Source of the DNA: JBHEBG01 sp046557915
GTDB taxonomy: Bacteria > Bacteroidota > Bacteroidia > Flavobacteriales > Flavobacteriaceae
Assembly: GCF_046557915.1 (NCBI RefSeq)
Contig: NZ_JBHEBG010000002.1
Span: 558,001 to 622,000, forward strand
Direction of reading: 5' to 3'
DNA length: 64,000 nucleotides
The notes under the pieces were generated by a model, which did not search any database, was not told the DNA's origin, and saw nothing but the letters and a program-made list of their open reading frames with translations. Shown here in pieces: positions 41,698 to 49,952 of the stretch (position 1 is the stretch's first letter; each line of letters opens with the position of its first letter). A program made the position numbers and the translations under genes.

Positions 41698-44100
41698 TTA
41701 GTACATACAGTCCATGCCAATAGGAGAACCATCTGGGATTTTGGGGGAAGGAATAACTTTAAACCGCTCAGGGTGTTTATTAAAATTGCTTATTCTACGT
41801 ACAATTTCCCTGTCGTTTGCCCCTTGATCTCCTTTAAGCGTCAGGGCATTCACTTTGCGCAATGCTTCCCTGGCGAGGGCATTTACCTGGGGATGTACCG
41901 AAGTATGTGCGGCCAAACTCATAAGATGGTGTAGCACCCTAAAATTAATAATCGCCTGTATTTCACTTATATAGCTGTCCTTGTGATCTTTATTGACCGT
42001 GTTTTCTATAACCCTGTCCAACACCTCCGACAACCCCAAATTATTATGATCTAAACTTTTCTGTTGTATTAATCGCGATGCACGTTCTGGGTGCATAAGG
42101 AAAGTTAATGTCATATCGGCTGCTGTTTCTGGTGCTGAAAGCGCATCAAAAGATATCCCTGTCCTGCCTTTTAGCGATTCTCTGGTACGATTGTACCCTA
42201 TTGCCCTAGGTGGAAACAAAGAAAGTTTTTCCCTGGGAATGGCTATTTCCTGGGCATTCAATGTTCTTAAAAGCTGGCCCAAGGCATTTTCCTGAATCTT
42301 TCTGTCCAAGATCGATACGGTGGTTTGCCCATCGCCTTTTACCGCATAGTTATAGTCTAACCCGCTTATAAGCTTAGCCACGGCTTCCGTTTGATATCTA
42401 TGGAAAAAATACAAAGGCGCAAAAACATCTTCCAATACGGAGTTGGGTTCGTTTTTTCTAATATTGTCCATCGAAAAATTTGTAATGGCCATCTTGCGAA
42501 CCGCCAATACATTGTTTAACTCTTCACTTGCGCTTTTTCCGTTATCCCACAAATGTGCAAGTCCATGTGCCCCGCCTGCCGGTCTGGCATCTTGGTCGGA
42601 GATATACCGCAAACCTTTGGAATTTGCATCTGCCAATACTTTGTTCAGTGCTTCTTTTACATCGGTATCTTTGGAAAACTCCGAATAGGAATAGGCAACG
42701 GTTACTTTGTCCCATTCCCCGATTCCGGTTGCGTAGGCTTTTGAAAAATCGATCTCTCCATTGGAAATGGAGAATTGAGGGTGCGGATAGTCCATTACAG
42801 AAGCTCGTCCATTGGTACTGGCGGCAAAATTATGGGCAAAACCTAAAGTATGCCCTATTTCATGGGCCGAAAGCTGACGTATTCTTGCCAAGGCCAAGGC
42901 TAACATAGCATCGTGGTTATCGTCCCTTTCCGCAAATGGTTTGTTCATCAAAGCTTGTGCGATCAAAAAATCTTGACGAATACGCAAGCTTCCCAAACTT
43001 ACATGCCCCTTCATAATCTCACCAGTACGGGGATCAGTAATACTGCTGCCGTAGCTCCATCCTCTTGTAGATCTGTGAACCCATTGGATTACATTATATC
43101 TTACATCCAAGGGATCCGCATCATCTGGTAATATTTTTAGCTGAAAAGCATCTTTGTAACCTATGGCCTCAAAAGCCTGGTTCCACCATCTCCCACCTTC
43201 TAACAGTGCAGAACGTACAGGTTCTGGTGTACCGTTGTCCAGATAATAGATAATAGGTTCCACCGCTTCGCTTACGTCGGCCGTGGGATCCTTTTTCTGC
43301 AGTCGGTGTCTGGTAACAAAGCGTTTTAAAATAGGCTCTTGTACCGGGGTGGCATAATCATAATAAGTGAAAGGGTAAGATCCGCAACGGGGGTCGTACA
43401 CTCTTTTTTCATAGCCTGCATCGGGCAGTTCAATAAATGAATGGTGTTGGGCCACGGTCACCAAACGTGGGTTTGGTGTTACCGAGCGTATGTAATCGCC
43501 CTTGGGATCTCCCTCAAAGGTCAGTGTAACATCAAACTCCACATTCTTTGGAAAGGCCTTTGTACGATCCATATCCAACGCACTTTTAGATTTAGCTAGG
43601 GTATAACTTCCCTGTTTGGCGCTCTTTAGCCGGGCAACCACACCATGCACATCCTGCATTAAAAAGTTGGTAATATCTATAATGTACTTTCCATCTACCT
43701 CCTTTTGTATCTTAAACCCGCCTAGCACAGATTTAGCAAAAGCCTGTTCTACGGACTTTTTTTCGAGCATATTATCGGTAAGTGCCCTATAGCTTAGGTT
43801 TGGCTGCACCAACATTAGTTTATTTCCGGCTCTCTTAAAGTAAACCACCTGTTCATTGCCCAGTTGTCCCCTATCGAGTCCTATATCGTTACTACCTATA
43901 CCACTGCTTAACGAATAGACATAAAGTAGTTCTTTGTTCAATTCCTCTACTTCTAGATAAATTTTATCTTTTTTCGCATCGTAATAAAAGTTGTAAAAAC
44001 CATCAAATTTTTGAAATGACGAGAGATCATCAGTCAGTTGTGCATTAATGCCACCCATGCAAAAAACGGTTAGGAGTATGAGGTATTGAAAGTGCTTCAT
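41698..44100 (-). CDS. Large secreted zinc metalloprotease (DUF5117/DUF4953-like)
   Basis: About 800 residues starting at the ATG at 44100, directly at the signal peptide (KHFQYLILLTVFCMGGINAQ); longer frames give an implausible N-terminus. The catalytic motif HEIGHTLGFAHNFAAS (HExxHxxGxxH, metzincin-like) sits near residue 420. KDKIYLEVEELNKELLYV near the N-terminus and FDVTLTFEGDPKGDYIRSV resemble DUF5117/DUF5118 regions, and the C-terminal part carries ISFDALSAPETAADMTLTFLM. Such proteins are common in Bacteroidota envelopes; substrates unknown. Monocistronic. Confidence 0.9.
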   Translation of the reverse strand: MKHFQYLILLTVFCMGGINAQLTDDLSSFQKFDGFYNFYYDAKKDKIYLEVEELNKELLYVYSLSSGIGSNDIGLDRGQLGNEQVVYFKRAGNKLMLVQPNLSYRALTDNMLEKKSVEQAFAKSVLGGFKIQKEVDGKYIIDITNFLMQDVHGVVARLKSAKQGSYTLAKSKSALDMDRTKAFPKNVEFDVTLTFEGDPKGDYIRSVTPNPRLVTVAQHHSFIELPDAGYEKRVYDPRCGSYPFTYYDYATPVQEPILKRFVTRHRLQKKDPTADVSEAVEPIIYYLDNGTPEPVRSALLEGGRWWNQAFEAIGYKDAFQLKILPDDADPLDVRYNVIQWVHRSTRGWSYGSSITDPRTGEIMKGHVSLGSLRIRQDFLIAQALMNKPFAERDDNHDAMLALALARIRQLSAHEIGHTLGFAHNFAASTNGRASVMDYPHPQFSISNGEIDFSKAYATGIGEWDKVTVAYSYSEFSKDTDVKEALNKVLADANSKGLRYISDQDARPAGGAHGLAHLWDNGKSASEELNNVLAVRKMAITNFSMDNIRKNEPNSVLEDVFAPLYFFHRYQTEAVAKLISGLDYNYAVKGDGQTTVSILDRKIQENALGQLLRTLNAQEIAIPREKLSLFPPRAIGYNRTRESLKGRTGISFDALSAPETAADMTLTFLMHPERASRLIQQKSLDHNNLGLSEVLDRVIENTVNKDHKDSYISEIQAIINFRVLHHLMSLAAHTSVHPQVNALAREALRKVNALTLKGDQGANDREIVRRISNFNKHPERFKVIPSPKIPDGSPIGMDCMY

Positions 44101-44161
44101 TATTATTTGGTTTGAATTTCTAAATTTATGTAAAATTGATTGTTCAACCATGTATAAATTC

Positions 44162-44169
44162 TATTTTTG
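44162..44169 (+). promoter_or_regulatory. -7 promoter box of prfB (TATTTTTG)
   Basis: TAnnTTTG match 16 bases before the prfB ATG at 44186. Confidence 0.45.
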
Positions 44170-44185
44170 CCAAAACCATTGATTC

Positions 44186-45281
44186 ATGATTACAACAGAT
44201 CTACATAAAGATCTTATAGAACGCCTTGGTGCGTTGAGGAGGTATCTTTGACATAGATGCCAAGCTTATAGAACTAGAGAACGAAGAGGAAAAAACGCTG
44301 GCTCCAGATTTTTGGGACAACCCTCAGGAAGCCCAGGCCCAAATGAAACGTATTCAGTCCAAAAAGAAATGGGTGGACGATTATAATACAGGCATCACCT
44401 TAACCGGGGATCTGGAAGTTTTATTGGAGTTTTTAAAAGAAGGAGATGTAACGGAAGAGGAAGTAGCGGGTCAGTACCAAAAAGCGCTTTCACATATCGA
44501 AAAGCTCGAATTTAAGAACATGCTTTCCGAAGAAGGGGATGATCTTACGGCGGTGCTTCAGATTACCGCGGGTGCCGGGGGGACAGAAAGTTGCGATTGG
44601 GCGGCCATGTTAATGCGGATGTATATGATGTGGAGCGAAAAAAATGGACATAAGGTTAGGGAACTTAACTATCAGGAAGGAGATGTTGCAGGTATTAAGA
44701 CCGTTACTTTGGAAATTGAAGGTGAATTTGCCTTTGGTTGGCTTAAAGGAGAAAACGGAGTACATAGATTGGTAAGAATATCTCCTTTTGATAGTAATGC
44801 CAAACGGCACACTTCGTTTGCTTCGGTCTATGTTTATCCACTGGTAGACGACAGTATAGAAATTGAAGTGAACCCGGCAGATATTGAAATTACTACTGCC
44901 CGATCTAGTGGTGCTGGCGGACAAAATGTAAATAAAGTAGAAACCAAGGTGCAACTGGTACACAAGCCCAGTGGAATTCAAATTTCGTGCTCAGACTCAA
45001 GATCGCAGCACGATAATAGGGCTACGGCACTTAAAATGTTGAAATCGCAATTGTACGAAATTGAGCTACGTAAAAAACAAGAAGCCCGCCAAGAAATAGA
45101 ATCCTCCAAAATGAAAATAGAATGGGGATCGCAAATAAGAAACTATGTAATGCACCCCTATAAATTGGTGAAAGATGTTAGGACCGCTGAAGAAACGGGT
45201 AATGTGGATGCGGTAATGGACGGGAATATAGATTCGTTTTTAAAGGCCTATTTAATGATGAGTGGGCAAAAAGAAGTCTAA
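44186..45281 (+). CDS. prfB: Peptide chain release factor 2, with programmed +1 frameshift
   Basis: RF2 recognises UGA and UAA stop codons and releases the polypeptide. The reading frame opens at ATG 44186, runs 21 codons, meets an in-frame TGA at 44249 and continues in the +1 frame from 44250 to 45281, giving about 364 residues, the usual RF2 length. The frameshift site holds AGGAGG, a spacer and CTT TGA C. Downstream motifs are SPF (ISPFDSNAKR) and GGQ (SSGAGGQNVNK). The frame starting only at 44343 would be an incomplete protein. arsC follows 19 bases downstream. Confidence 0.95.
44237..44252 (+). other. prfB: prfB +1 programmed frameshift site
   Basis: AGGAGG (44237-44242), then TAT CTT and the in-frame TGA at 44249-44251 followed by C, the classical autoregulatory slippery site. 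Slippage on CTT into TTT-type pairing restores the RF2 frame when RF2 is scarce. Confidence 0.93.
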
Positions 45282-45300
45282 TTAACATAAAAAACGGCGT

Positions 45301-45645
45301 ATGGTTAAAATTTATCACAATCCCAGATGCAGCAAATCTAGAGAAGGACTCTCCGTATTGGAAGAATCTGGCGCGGTATTTGAAGTTGTTAAGTATCTAG
45401 AAAATATTCCTTCCAAGGAAGAACTTACGCAAGTAATTAACTACCTTGATCTTAAACCAGAAAACCTGGTTCGTAAAAACGAAGCCATTTGGAAAGAAAA
45501 GTTTAGAGGGAAGATACTAACAGATGAACAGGTAATAGAGGCAATGGTGCAGTATCCTAAACTTATTGAGCGGCCAATAGTAATCAAAGGAAATAAAGCG
45601 GTTATAGGAAGGCCCGTTGAAAAAATAAAGGAACTTTTAGCTTAG
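45301..45645 (+). CDS. arsC: ArsC family arsenate reductase-like protein
   Basis: 114 residues. ArsC-family signature: catalytic Cys in YHNPRCSKSREGL, and the three arginines of the active site in LVRKNE, LIERPIVI and IGRPVEKI. These bind arsenate and the glutaredoxin-linked intermediate in the glutaredoxin-dependent arsenate reductase family. The Spx group lacks some of these, so ArsC is better supported. No arsR or arsB gene is near, so a role in arsenic resistance is not shown by context; it sits behind prfB. Confidence 0.88.
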   Translation: MVKIYHNPRCSKSREGLSVLEESGAVFEVVKYLENIPSKEELTQVINYLDLKPENLVRKNEAIWKEKFRGKILTDEQVIEAMVQYPKLIERPIVIKGNKAVIGRPVEKIKELLA

Positions 45646-45682
45646 AATTACGTAATTTGCAGTATAACAAACAGATAGTACA

Positions 45683-46189
45683 ATGAAAGTCAGTATACAA
45701 TTTGTTTTAACCTTGTTTGTTTTCATACTCTGTGCCCCCGAGCTTCAGGCTCAATATCAAAATGGGCGTAGATATGGAAATGGGTATGGGAACGGTTACG
45801 GAAGACGATCTAGTACCCTACCACGGGTACAGTCTCCCCCGCAAGAGGCAAAACCATTAACAGCAGAAGAAGTTTTAGATCAACAGATGCCCAAGATTAC
45901 CGAGACGTTGGAATTGAACGACTTTGAGCAAGCCGTTGTAAGTACCACACTCTTAAAATATTTTAAGGAACGTCAGCAATTACAACTTCTGAGTCTAGAA
46001 CCGGAAAAGGCCCGGGAAGGATATGAAGCAATCCTTAAAAAGGAGAACGATGAGTTAAAGGCAGGATTGCCCGAAGAAAAATACCAAGCCTATTTAGACT
46101 TAAAAGAAGAAGGGTTTAATAAGGCCAACAGAAAAAAGAAAAAGAAGAAAAAAAAGAAAAAGGACAAATCCAAAGAGGATGAAAAATAA
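45683..46189 (+). CDS. Secreted protein with polylysine C-terminus, unknown function
   Basis: 168 residues: signal peptide (about 1-24, ending ELQAQ), a short Tyr/Gly/Asn/Arg-rich stretch (GRRYGNGYGNGYGRR), a soluble helical region (PKITETLELNDFEQAVVSTTLLKYF, KERQQLQLLSLEPEKAREGYEAI) and a terminal run of ten Lys then DKSKEDEK. The Lys run is encoded by a near-pure A/G tract, which invites slippage. No known family recognised. A terminator follows directly. It may be an abundant small envelope protein, but that is inference. Confidence 0.75.
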   Translation: MKVSIQFVLTLFVFILCAPELQAQYQNGRRYGNGYGNGYGRRSSTLPRVQSPPQEAKPLTAEEVLDQQMPKITETLELNDFEQAVVSTTLLKYFKERQQLQLLSLEPEKAREGYEAILKKENDELKAGLPEEKYQAYLDLKEEGFNKANRKKKKKKKKKKDKSKEDEK

Positions 46190-46213
46190 AAAAGGAGCCA
46201 ATTGGCTCCTTTT
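46188..46213. terminator. Bidirectional intrinsic terminator
   Basis: Stem of A-run plus GGAGCCAA paired with TTGGCTCC plus T-run, between the polylysine gene and the convergent 57-aa gene. Confidence 0.85.
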
Positions 46214-46214
46214 T

Positions 46215-46388
46215 TTATGCTTCTCGTTCGGCTTTTTTAGCCGCCCTTTTTTCTTTAAAAATCTCCAATAGATTACCTCCCAACCAATACGGCACAACAA
46301 ACAACAACAAAAACATCATCAGCCAAAATCCTATGGTAAGTATGGTTAAAAATGCCAAAAATCCTAAATACTGGTCGAACTCGAACAT
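46215..46388 (-). CDS. 57-residue single-span membrane protein
   Basis: A 57-residue ORF shorter than usual cut-offs: MFEFDQYLGFLAFL begins it, a hydrophobic span runs to about residue 36 (TIGFWLMMFLLLFVVPYWLGG) and a basic tail ends AAKKAEREA. It has its own -7 box 20 bases before the ATG and a terminator right after the stop, both well formed. The neat promoter-ORF-terminator unit supports a real gene. Function unknown; predicted inner-membrane microprotein. Confidence 0.7.
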   Translation of the reverse strand: MFEFDQYLGFLAFLTILTIGFWLMMFLLLFVVPYWLGGNLLEIFKEKRAAKKAEREA

Positions 46389-46408
46389 AATCTTAAAATT
46401 TACTTACG

Positions 46409-46416
46409 CAAAGATA
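46409..46416 (-). promoter_or_regulatory. -7 promoter box of the 57-aa gene (TATCTTTG on minus strand)
   Basis: Exact TAnnTTTG match 20 bases before the start at 46388. Confidence 0.5.
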
Positions 46417-46480
46417 CTTCCAAATACCCTAATACTGCAAACGAAATTTTAAAAAAAATGGAAATAATTCTTCAAAGCAG

Positions 46481-46488
46481 TACCTTTG
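46481..46488 (+). promoter_or_regulatory. -7 promoter box of fumC (TACCTTTG)
   Basis: TAnnTTTG match 22 bases before the ATG at 46511, divergent from the box at 46409. Confidence 0.5.
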
Positions 46489-46510
46489 TTAGGAACATAA
46501 CTATCAAAAA

Positions 46511-47911
46511 ATGAGTTTTAGAATAGAGAAAGATACCATGGGAGAGGTGAAGGTCCCATCCGATAAATATTGGGGTGCCCAAACCGAACGTTCTAGAAAT
46601 AACTTTAAGATCGGGCCATCGGCCTCCATGCCCTTGGATATTGTTTATGGCTTTGCCTATTTAAAAAAGGCCGCAGCGTATACAAATCATGAGCTTGGGG
46701 TACTTACCCAGGAGAAACGAGACCTTATTGCATCGGTCTGTGATGAAATATTGCTTGGCAAGCATAACAATCAGTTTCCTTTGGTCATCTGGCAAACAGG
46801 TTCGGGTACACAAAGTAATATGAACGTTAACGAAGTAATTGCCAATAGGGCCCACGAATTGGCAGGAAGGATCATTGGTGAGGGAGAAAAAACCATTCAA
46901 CCCAATGACGATGTTAACAAATCCCAATCTTCTAACGATACCTTTCCAACCGGAATGCATATCGCCGCCTATAAAAAAATTGTGGAGGTTACCATACCTG
47001 GGGTAAGCCAGTTAAGGGACACTTTAGATAAAAAGTCCAAGAACTTTTGCGATGTGGTAAAAATAGGACGTACCCATTTAATGGATGCCACCCCACTAAC
47101 CCTGGGACAAGAATTTTCTGGCTATGTTTCCCAATTGGATCATGGACTAAAAGCGCTTAAGAATACGCTAGATCATCTTAGTGAATTGGCCCTTGGAGGT
47201 ACAGCCGTTGGTACAGGGCTAAACACTCCTGAAGGTTATGATGTATTGGTGGCAAAATATATTGCGGAATTCACCGGATTGCCGTTTAAGACCGCTGAAA
47301 ATAAATTTGAGGCTTTGGCAGCTCATGACGCCATTGTGGAAAGTCATGGTGCTTTAAAACAATTGGCGGTATCCTTAAATAAGATTGCCAATGATATTAG
47401 GATGATGGCTTCCGGACCAAGATCTGGTATAGGCGAAATAACAATTCCTGCTAACGAACCCGGAAGCTCCATTATGCCCGGCAAAGTAAATCCTACCCAA
47501 TGTGAGGCGCTTACCATGGTATGTGCGCAAGTTTTAGGTAATGACGTAGCCATAAACGTTGGCGGTACACAAGGACATTACGAACTTAATGTCTTTAAAC
47601 CCATGATGGCGGCAAATATTCTAGAATCGGCAGAGCTGATCGGGGATGCTTGTGTAAGTTTCGATATCAACTGTGCTTCGGGTATTGAACCAAATAGTGA
47701 GGTAATTACACAATTGTTGAACAACTCCCTAATGCTGGTAACGGCACTTAACACAAAAATAGGTTATTACAAGGCCGCGGAAATAGCCAATACCGCCCAT
47801 AAAAATGGAACTACACTAAAAGAAGAAGCCATAAACCTTGGTTATGTTACCGAAGCCGAGTATGATGAATGGGTAAGACCAGAAAAAATGGTAGGCTCAA
47901 TTAAAAAATAG
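46511..47911 (+). CDS. fumC: Class II fumarate hydratase
   Basis: 466 residues. FumC hydrates fumarate to L-malate in the TCA cycle and does not need an iron-sulphur cluster. Fumarase/aspartase landmarks are complete: NDVNKSQSSNDTFPTGMH, GRTHLMDATPLTLGQEFSGY (catalytic His region), GGTAVGTGLNTPEGY and the signature GSSIMPGKVNPTQCEA with the catalytic Ser loop. Length is normal. Monocistronic with its own promoter box and terminator. Confidence 0.97.
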   Translation: MSFRIEKDTMGEVKVPSDKYWGAQTERSRNNFKIGPSASMPLDIVYGFAYLKKAAAYTNHELGVLTQEKRDLIASVCDEILLGKHNNQFPLVIWQTGSGTQSNMNVNEVIANRAHELAGRIIGEGEKTIQPNDDVNKSQSSNDTFPTGMHIAAYKKIVEVTIPGVSQLRDTLDKKSKNFCDVVKIGRTHLMDATPLTLGQEFSGYVSQLDHGLKALKNTLDHLSELALGGTAVGTGLNTPEGYDVLVAKYIAEFTGLPFKTAENKFEALAAHDAIVESHGALKQLAVSLNKIANDIRMMASGPRSGIGEITIPANEPGSSIMPGKVNPTQCEALTMVCAQVLGNDVAINVGGTQGHYELNVFKPMMAANILESAELIGDACVSFDINCASGIEPNSEVITQLLNNSLMLVTALNTKIGYYKAAEIANTAHKNGTTLKEEAINLGYVTEAEYDEWVRPEKMVGSIKK

Positions 47912-47922
47912 ATATTACGCAT

Positions 47923-47958
47923 AAAAAAAGGGACGATCAATAGACCGCCCCTTTTTTA
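47923..47958. terminator. Bidirectional intrinsic terminator after fumC
   Basis: A-run plus GGG.CG paired with CG.CCC plus T-run with one mismatch, between fumC and the convergent coiled-coil gene. Confidence 0.75.
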
Positions 47959-47977
47959 TAATAATGGATAGTGTTTA

Positions 47978-48865
47978 CTATTTTAAAGCGAACTTGGAAG
48001 TTCCCAATAATTTTAATCTATCGTCATAAACGTTTACCATGTAGTTTCCTTTCTGGAAATCTCCTGATGGCTTGTTTACATAGTCACAAACATCCAAAGA
48101 CTTGTTTTCGTAGTAGAAGTTTGTTCCTTTACTATATGTTACGGAAGCTCCGGAATCATCGGACTTAGAAAAGCTCTCACCCAATACGTTCCCTTGTGGA
48201 TCCAATACCTCAACAAAGAATTCTCTGTCTCCGGCATCGGCGATTACGTTATCGGCAACTGTAAAACAAATTTTAAATTTATCGGTTCTGCTAGCTCTAG
48301 AAGTAGATACCAATTTACCATTGCTACGCTCCTTAACGGCATCAACAGCAAACTTGGAAAGGTTTAAAGCAGACCCTCTTTCAACAACATCGGCCAATTG
48401 TGTGTTTTGAACAACCAATGAATCGTTAAATACAGTTTGTTTCTCCAACTCTACAAAAGTACTATCGCGCTGCATGGCGATCAAAGTGTTGGACTGTGTT
48501 AAAGAATCAACTTGCTTTAACAACATTTCTCTTTCTTTCTTAAGTACACTTACTTGTCTTCTGTAACGAGAAAGTGAAGAAATATCAGCTTTCATTGTTT
48601 TAACAGAATCAATGTATTTTGCAATATTATCTCTAGCGCTTACCAACTCTTCGTTAGTTGCGTTGCTTTCCAATATAGCTTTGTCATATTCAGATTTCAA
48701 GCTATTTAAATCCTCTACTACCAATTCTTTTTCTTGGGTAAGCTGATTTGTAGTCTTTTGTTTATCTTGATAAAGACTTACTGTGTAGATAATGGTACCT
48801 AACAATACCACGCCTAGCAAACCTGCTATTACCTTCAATCCGTTGTTACTCTTTGTTTCAGTCAT
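47978..48865 (-). CDS. Membrane-anchored long coiled-coil protein, unknown function
   Basis: 295 residues: a short cytosolic start, one membrane span (GLKVIAGLLGVVLLGTIIYTVSLY, about 9-32), then coiled coil to about 160 (LVVEDLNSLKSEYDKAILES, VLKKEREMLLKQVDSL), then a beta-rich C-terminal domain (FKICFTVADNVIADAGDREFFVEVLDPQGNVLG). The C-terminal domain looks like a small beta-sandwich in the periplasm. Some homologues are named ParA-like, but no Walker motif exists here, so that name is wrong. Function unknown. Confidence 0.8.
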   Translation of the reverse strand: MTETKSNNGLKVIAGLLGVVLLGTIIYTVSLYQDKQKTTNQLTQEKELVVEDLNSLKSEYDKAILESNATNEELVSARDNIAKYIDSVKTMKADISSLSRYRRQVSVLKKEREMLLKQVDSLTQSNTLIAMQRDSTFVELEKQTVFNDSLVVQNTQLADVVERGSALNLSKFAVDAVKERSNGKLVSTSRASRTDKFKICFTVADNVIADAGDREFFVEVLDPQGNVLGESFSKSDDSGASVTYSKGTNFYYENKSLDVCDYVNKPSGDFQKGNYMVNVYDDRLKLLGTSKFALK

Positions 48866-49052
48866 AATGTAAAAATTAGTTAACCTGTGTTTACTTTGAT
48901 AAAAAAGTTATTTGTTTTATACGACTATATACGATGCAATTTTCCTTTTAGATTTTTTAGATGAAAAAAAATATATTTTTAACGTAGCTAAATGGTTGTA
49001 AACCCTAACTTTATGGTATTCCACATAGTTATTCATTTAAACACCAATAAAC

Positions 49053-49847
49053 ATGAGAAAGCTAATTTTACTTTTTATAAGCTGTTGTTTTACCTATATG
49101 GGCTGCAAAGAAAGGAAACCAACTTCCAAGGCTCCCGATACAATTGACACTGCTATGACCACCCAAAAGGAAAATGCCGAAATAGAGATTATACCTGTTT
49201 CCCATGCCACAGCCGTGCTCTTATGGAAAGATATCACCATATACATAGATCCCGTTGGAGGAGCTGATGCTTTTAAAGCCCATAAACAACCCGACCTGAT
49301 TCTTATAACAGACATACACGGGGATCATTTAAGTGTTGAGACATTACTTGATCTTAACACGGAAAAAGCAAAAATTATGGTACCCCAGGCGGTAGCGGAT
49401 AAAATGCCCCCTGAATTTACTCCACAAATAGACGTACTTAATAACGGAGATTCCAAGGAACGTTTTGGAATTAAGGTAGAAGCCATCCCTATGTACAACC
49501 TAAGGGAAGAGGCCCTTAAATTTCATGAAAAGGGAAGAGGCAACGGCTATGTTTTAAATATCGCTGGTGAACGTCTATATTTTTCTGGGGATTCAGAGGA
49601 TATTCCTGAAATGAGGGCGTTAAAAGATATAGATAAGGCCTTCGTCTGTATGAACCTTCCCTATACTATGACCGTAGAAAGTGCGGCCGATGCGGTACTG
49701 CAATTTAAACCCAAACAGATATACCCATACCATTATAGAGGAAGACCGGAAGTGAGCGACGTTGTAAAATTTAAAGCACTTGTAAACGAAGGCAATCCAG
49801 ATATCGAAGTGGTTCAGTTAGATTGGTACCCTGCAGATCCTTATTAG
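49053..49847 (+). CDS. MBL-fold hydrolase lipoprotein
   Basis: 264 residues: lipoprotein signal (LILLFISCCFTYMGC with lipobox Cys about 18), a linker, then an MBL domain. IYIDPVGGADAFKAHKQPDLILITDIHGDHLSVETL contains HxD-H-type ligands, YFSGDSEDIPEM carries the metal-bridging Asp region, and YPYHYRGRPEVSD the C-terminal His. This is the UlaG/YtkL-like branch of MBL enzymes, and its substrate is unknown. It probably sits on the periplasmic side of a membrane. About 105 bases separate it from the M16 pair on the same strand. Confidence 0.87.
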   Translation: MRKLILLFISCCFTYMGCKERKPTSKAPDTIDTAMTTQKENAEIEIIPVSHATAVLLWKDITIYIDPVGGADAFKAHKQPDLILITDIHGDHLSVETLLDLNTEKAKIMVPQAVADKMPPEFTPQIDVLNNGDSKERFGIKVEAIPMYNLREEALKFHEKGRGNGYVLNIAGERLYFSGDSEDIPEMRALKDIDKAFVCMNLPYTMTVESAADAVLQFKPKQIYPYHYRGRPEVSDVVKFKALVNEGNPDIEVVQLDWYPADPY

Positions 49848-49952
49848 CGTGAAAAAGGTTTAACAAAAATAATGTAACAATATCTTGCCAAATGCGTCAT
49901 ATACAATTAAGGGCGCTAGCCCGTGACTAATTAATAACCTAATAAACTACGA

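Noticed and set aside
42443..43131. Plus-strand ORFs inside the metalloprotease gene
   Set aside because: Shadows of the minus-strand gene, whose HExxHxxGxxH motif lies in the same stretch.
44186..44251. prfB looked like a pseudogene because of the early in-frame TGA
   Set aside because: The surrounding bases are the classical RF2 frameshift site and the rest of the frame is intact, with SPF and GGQ motifs.
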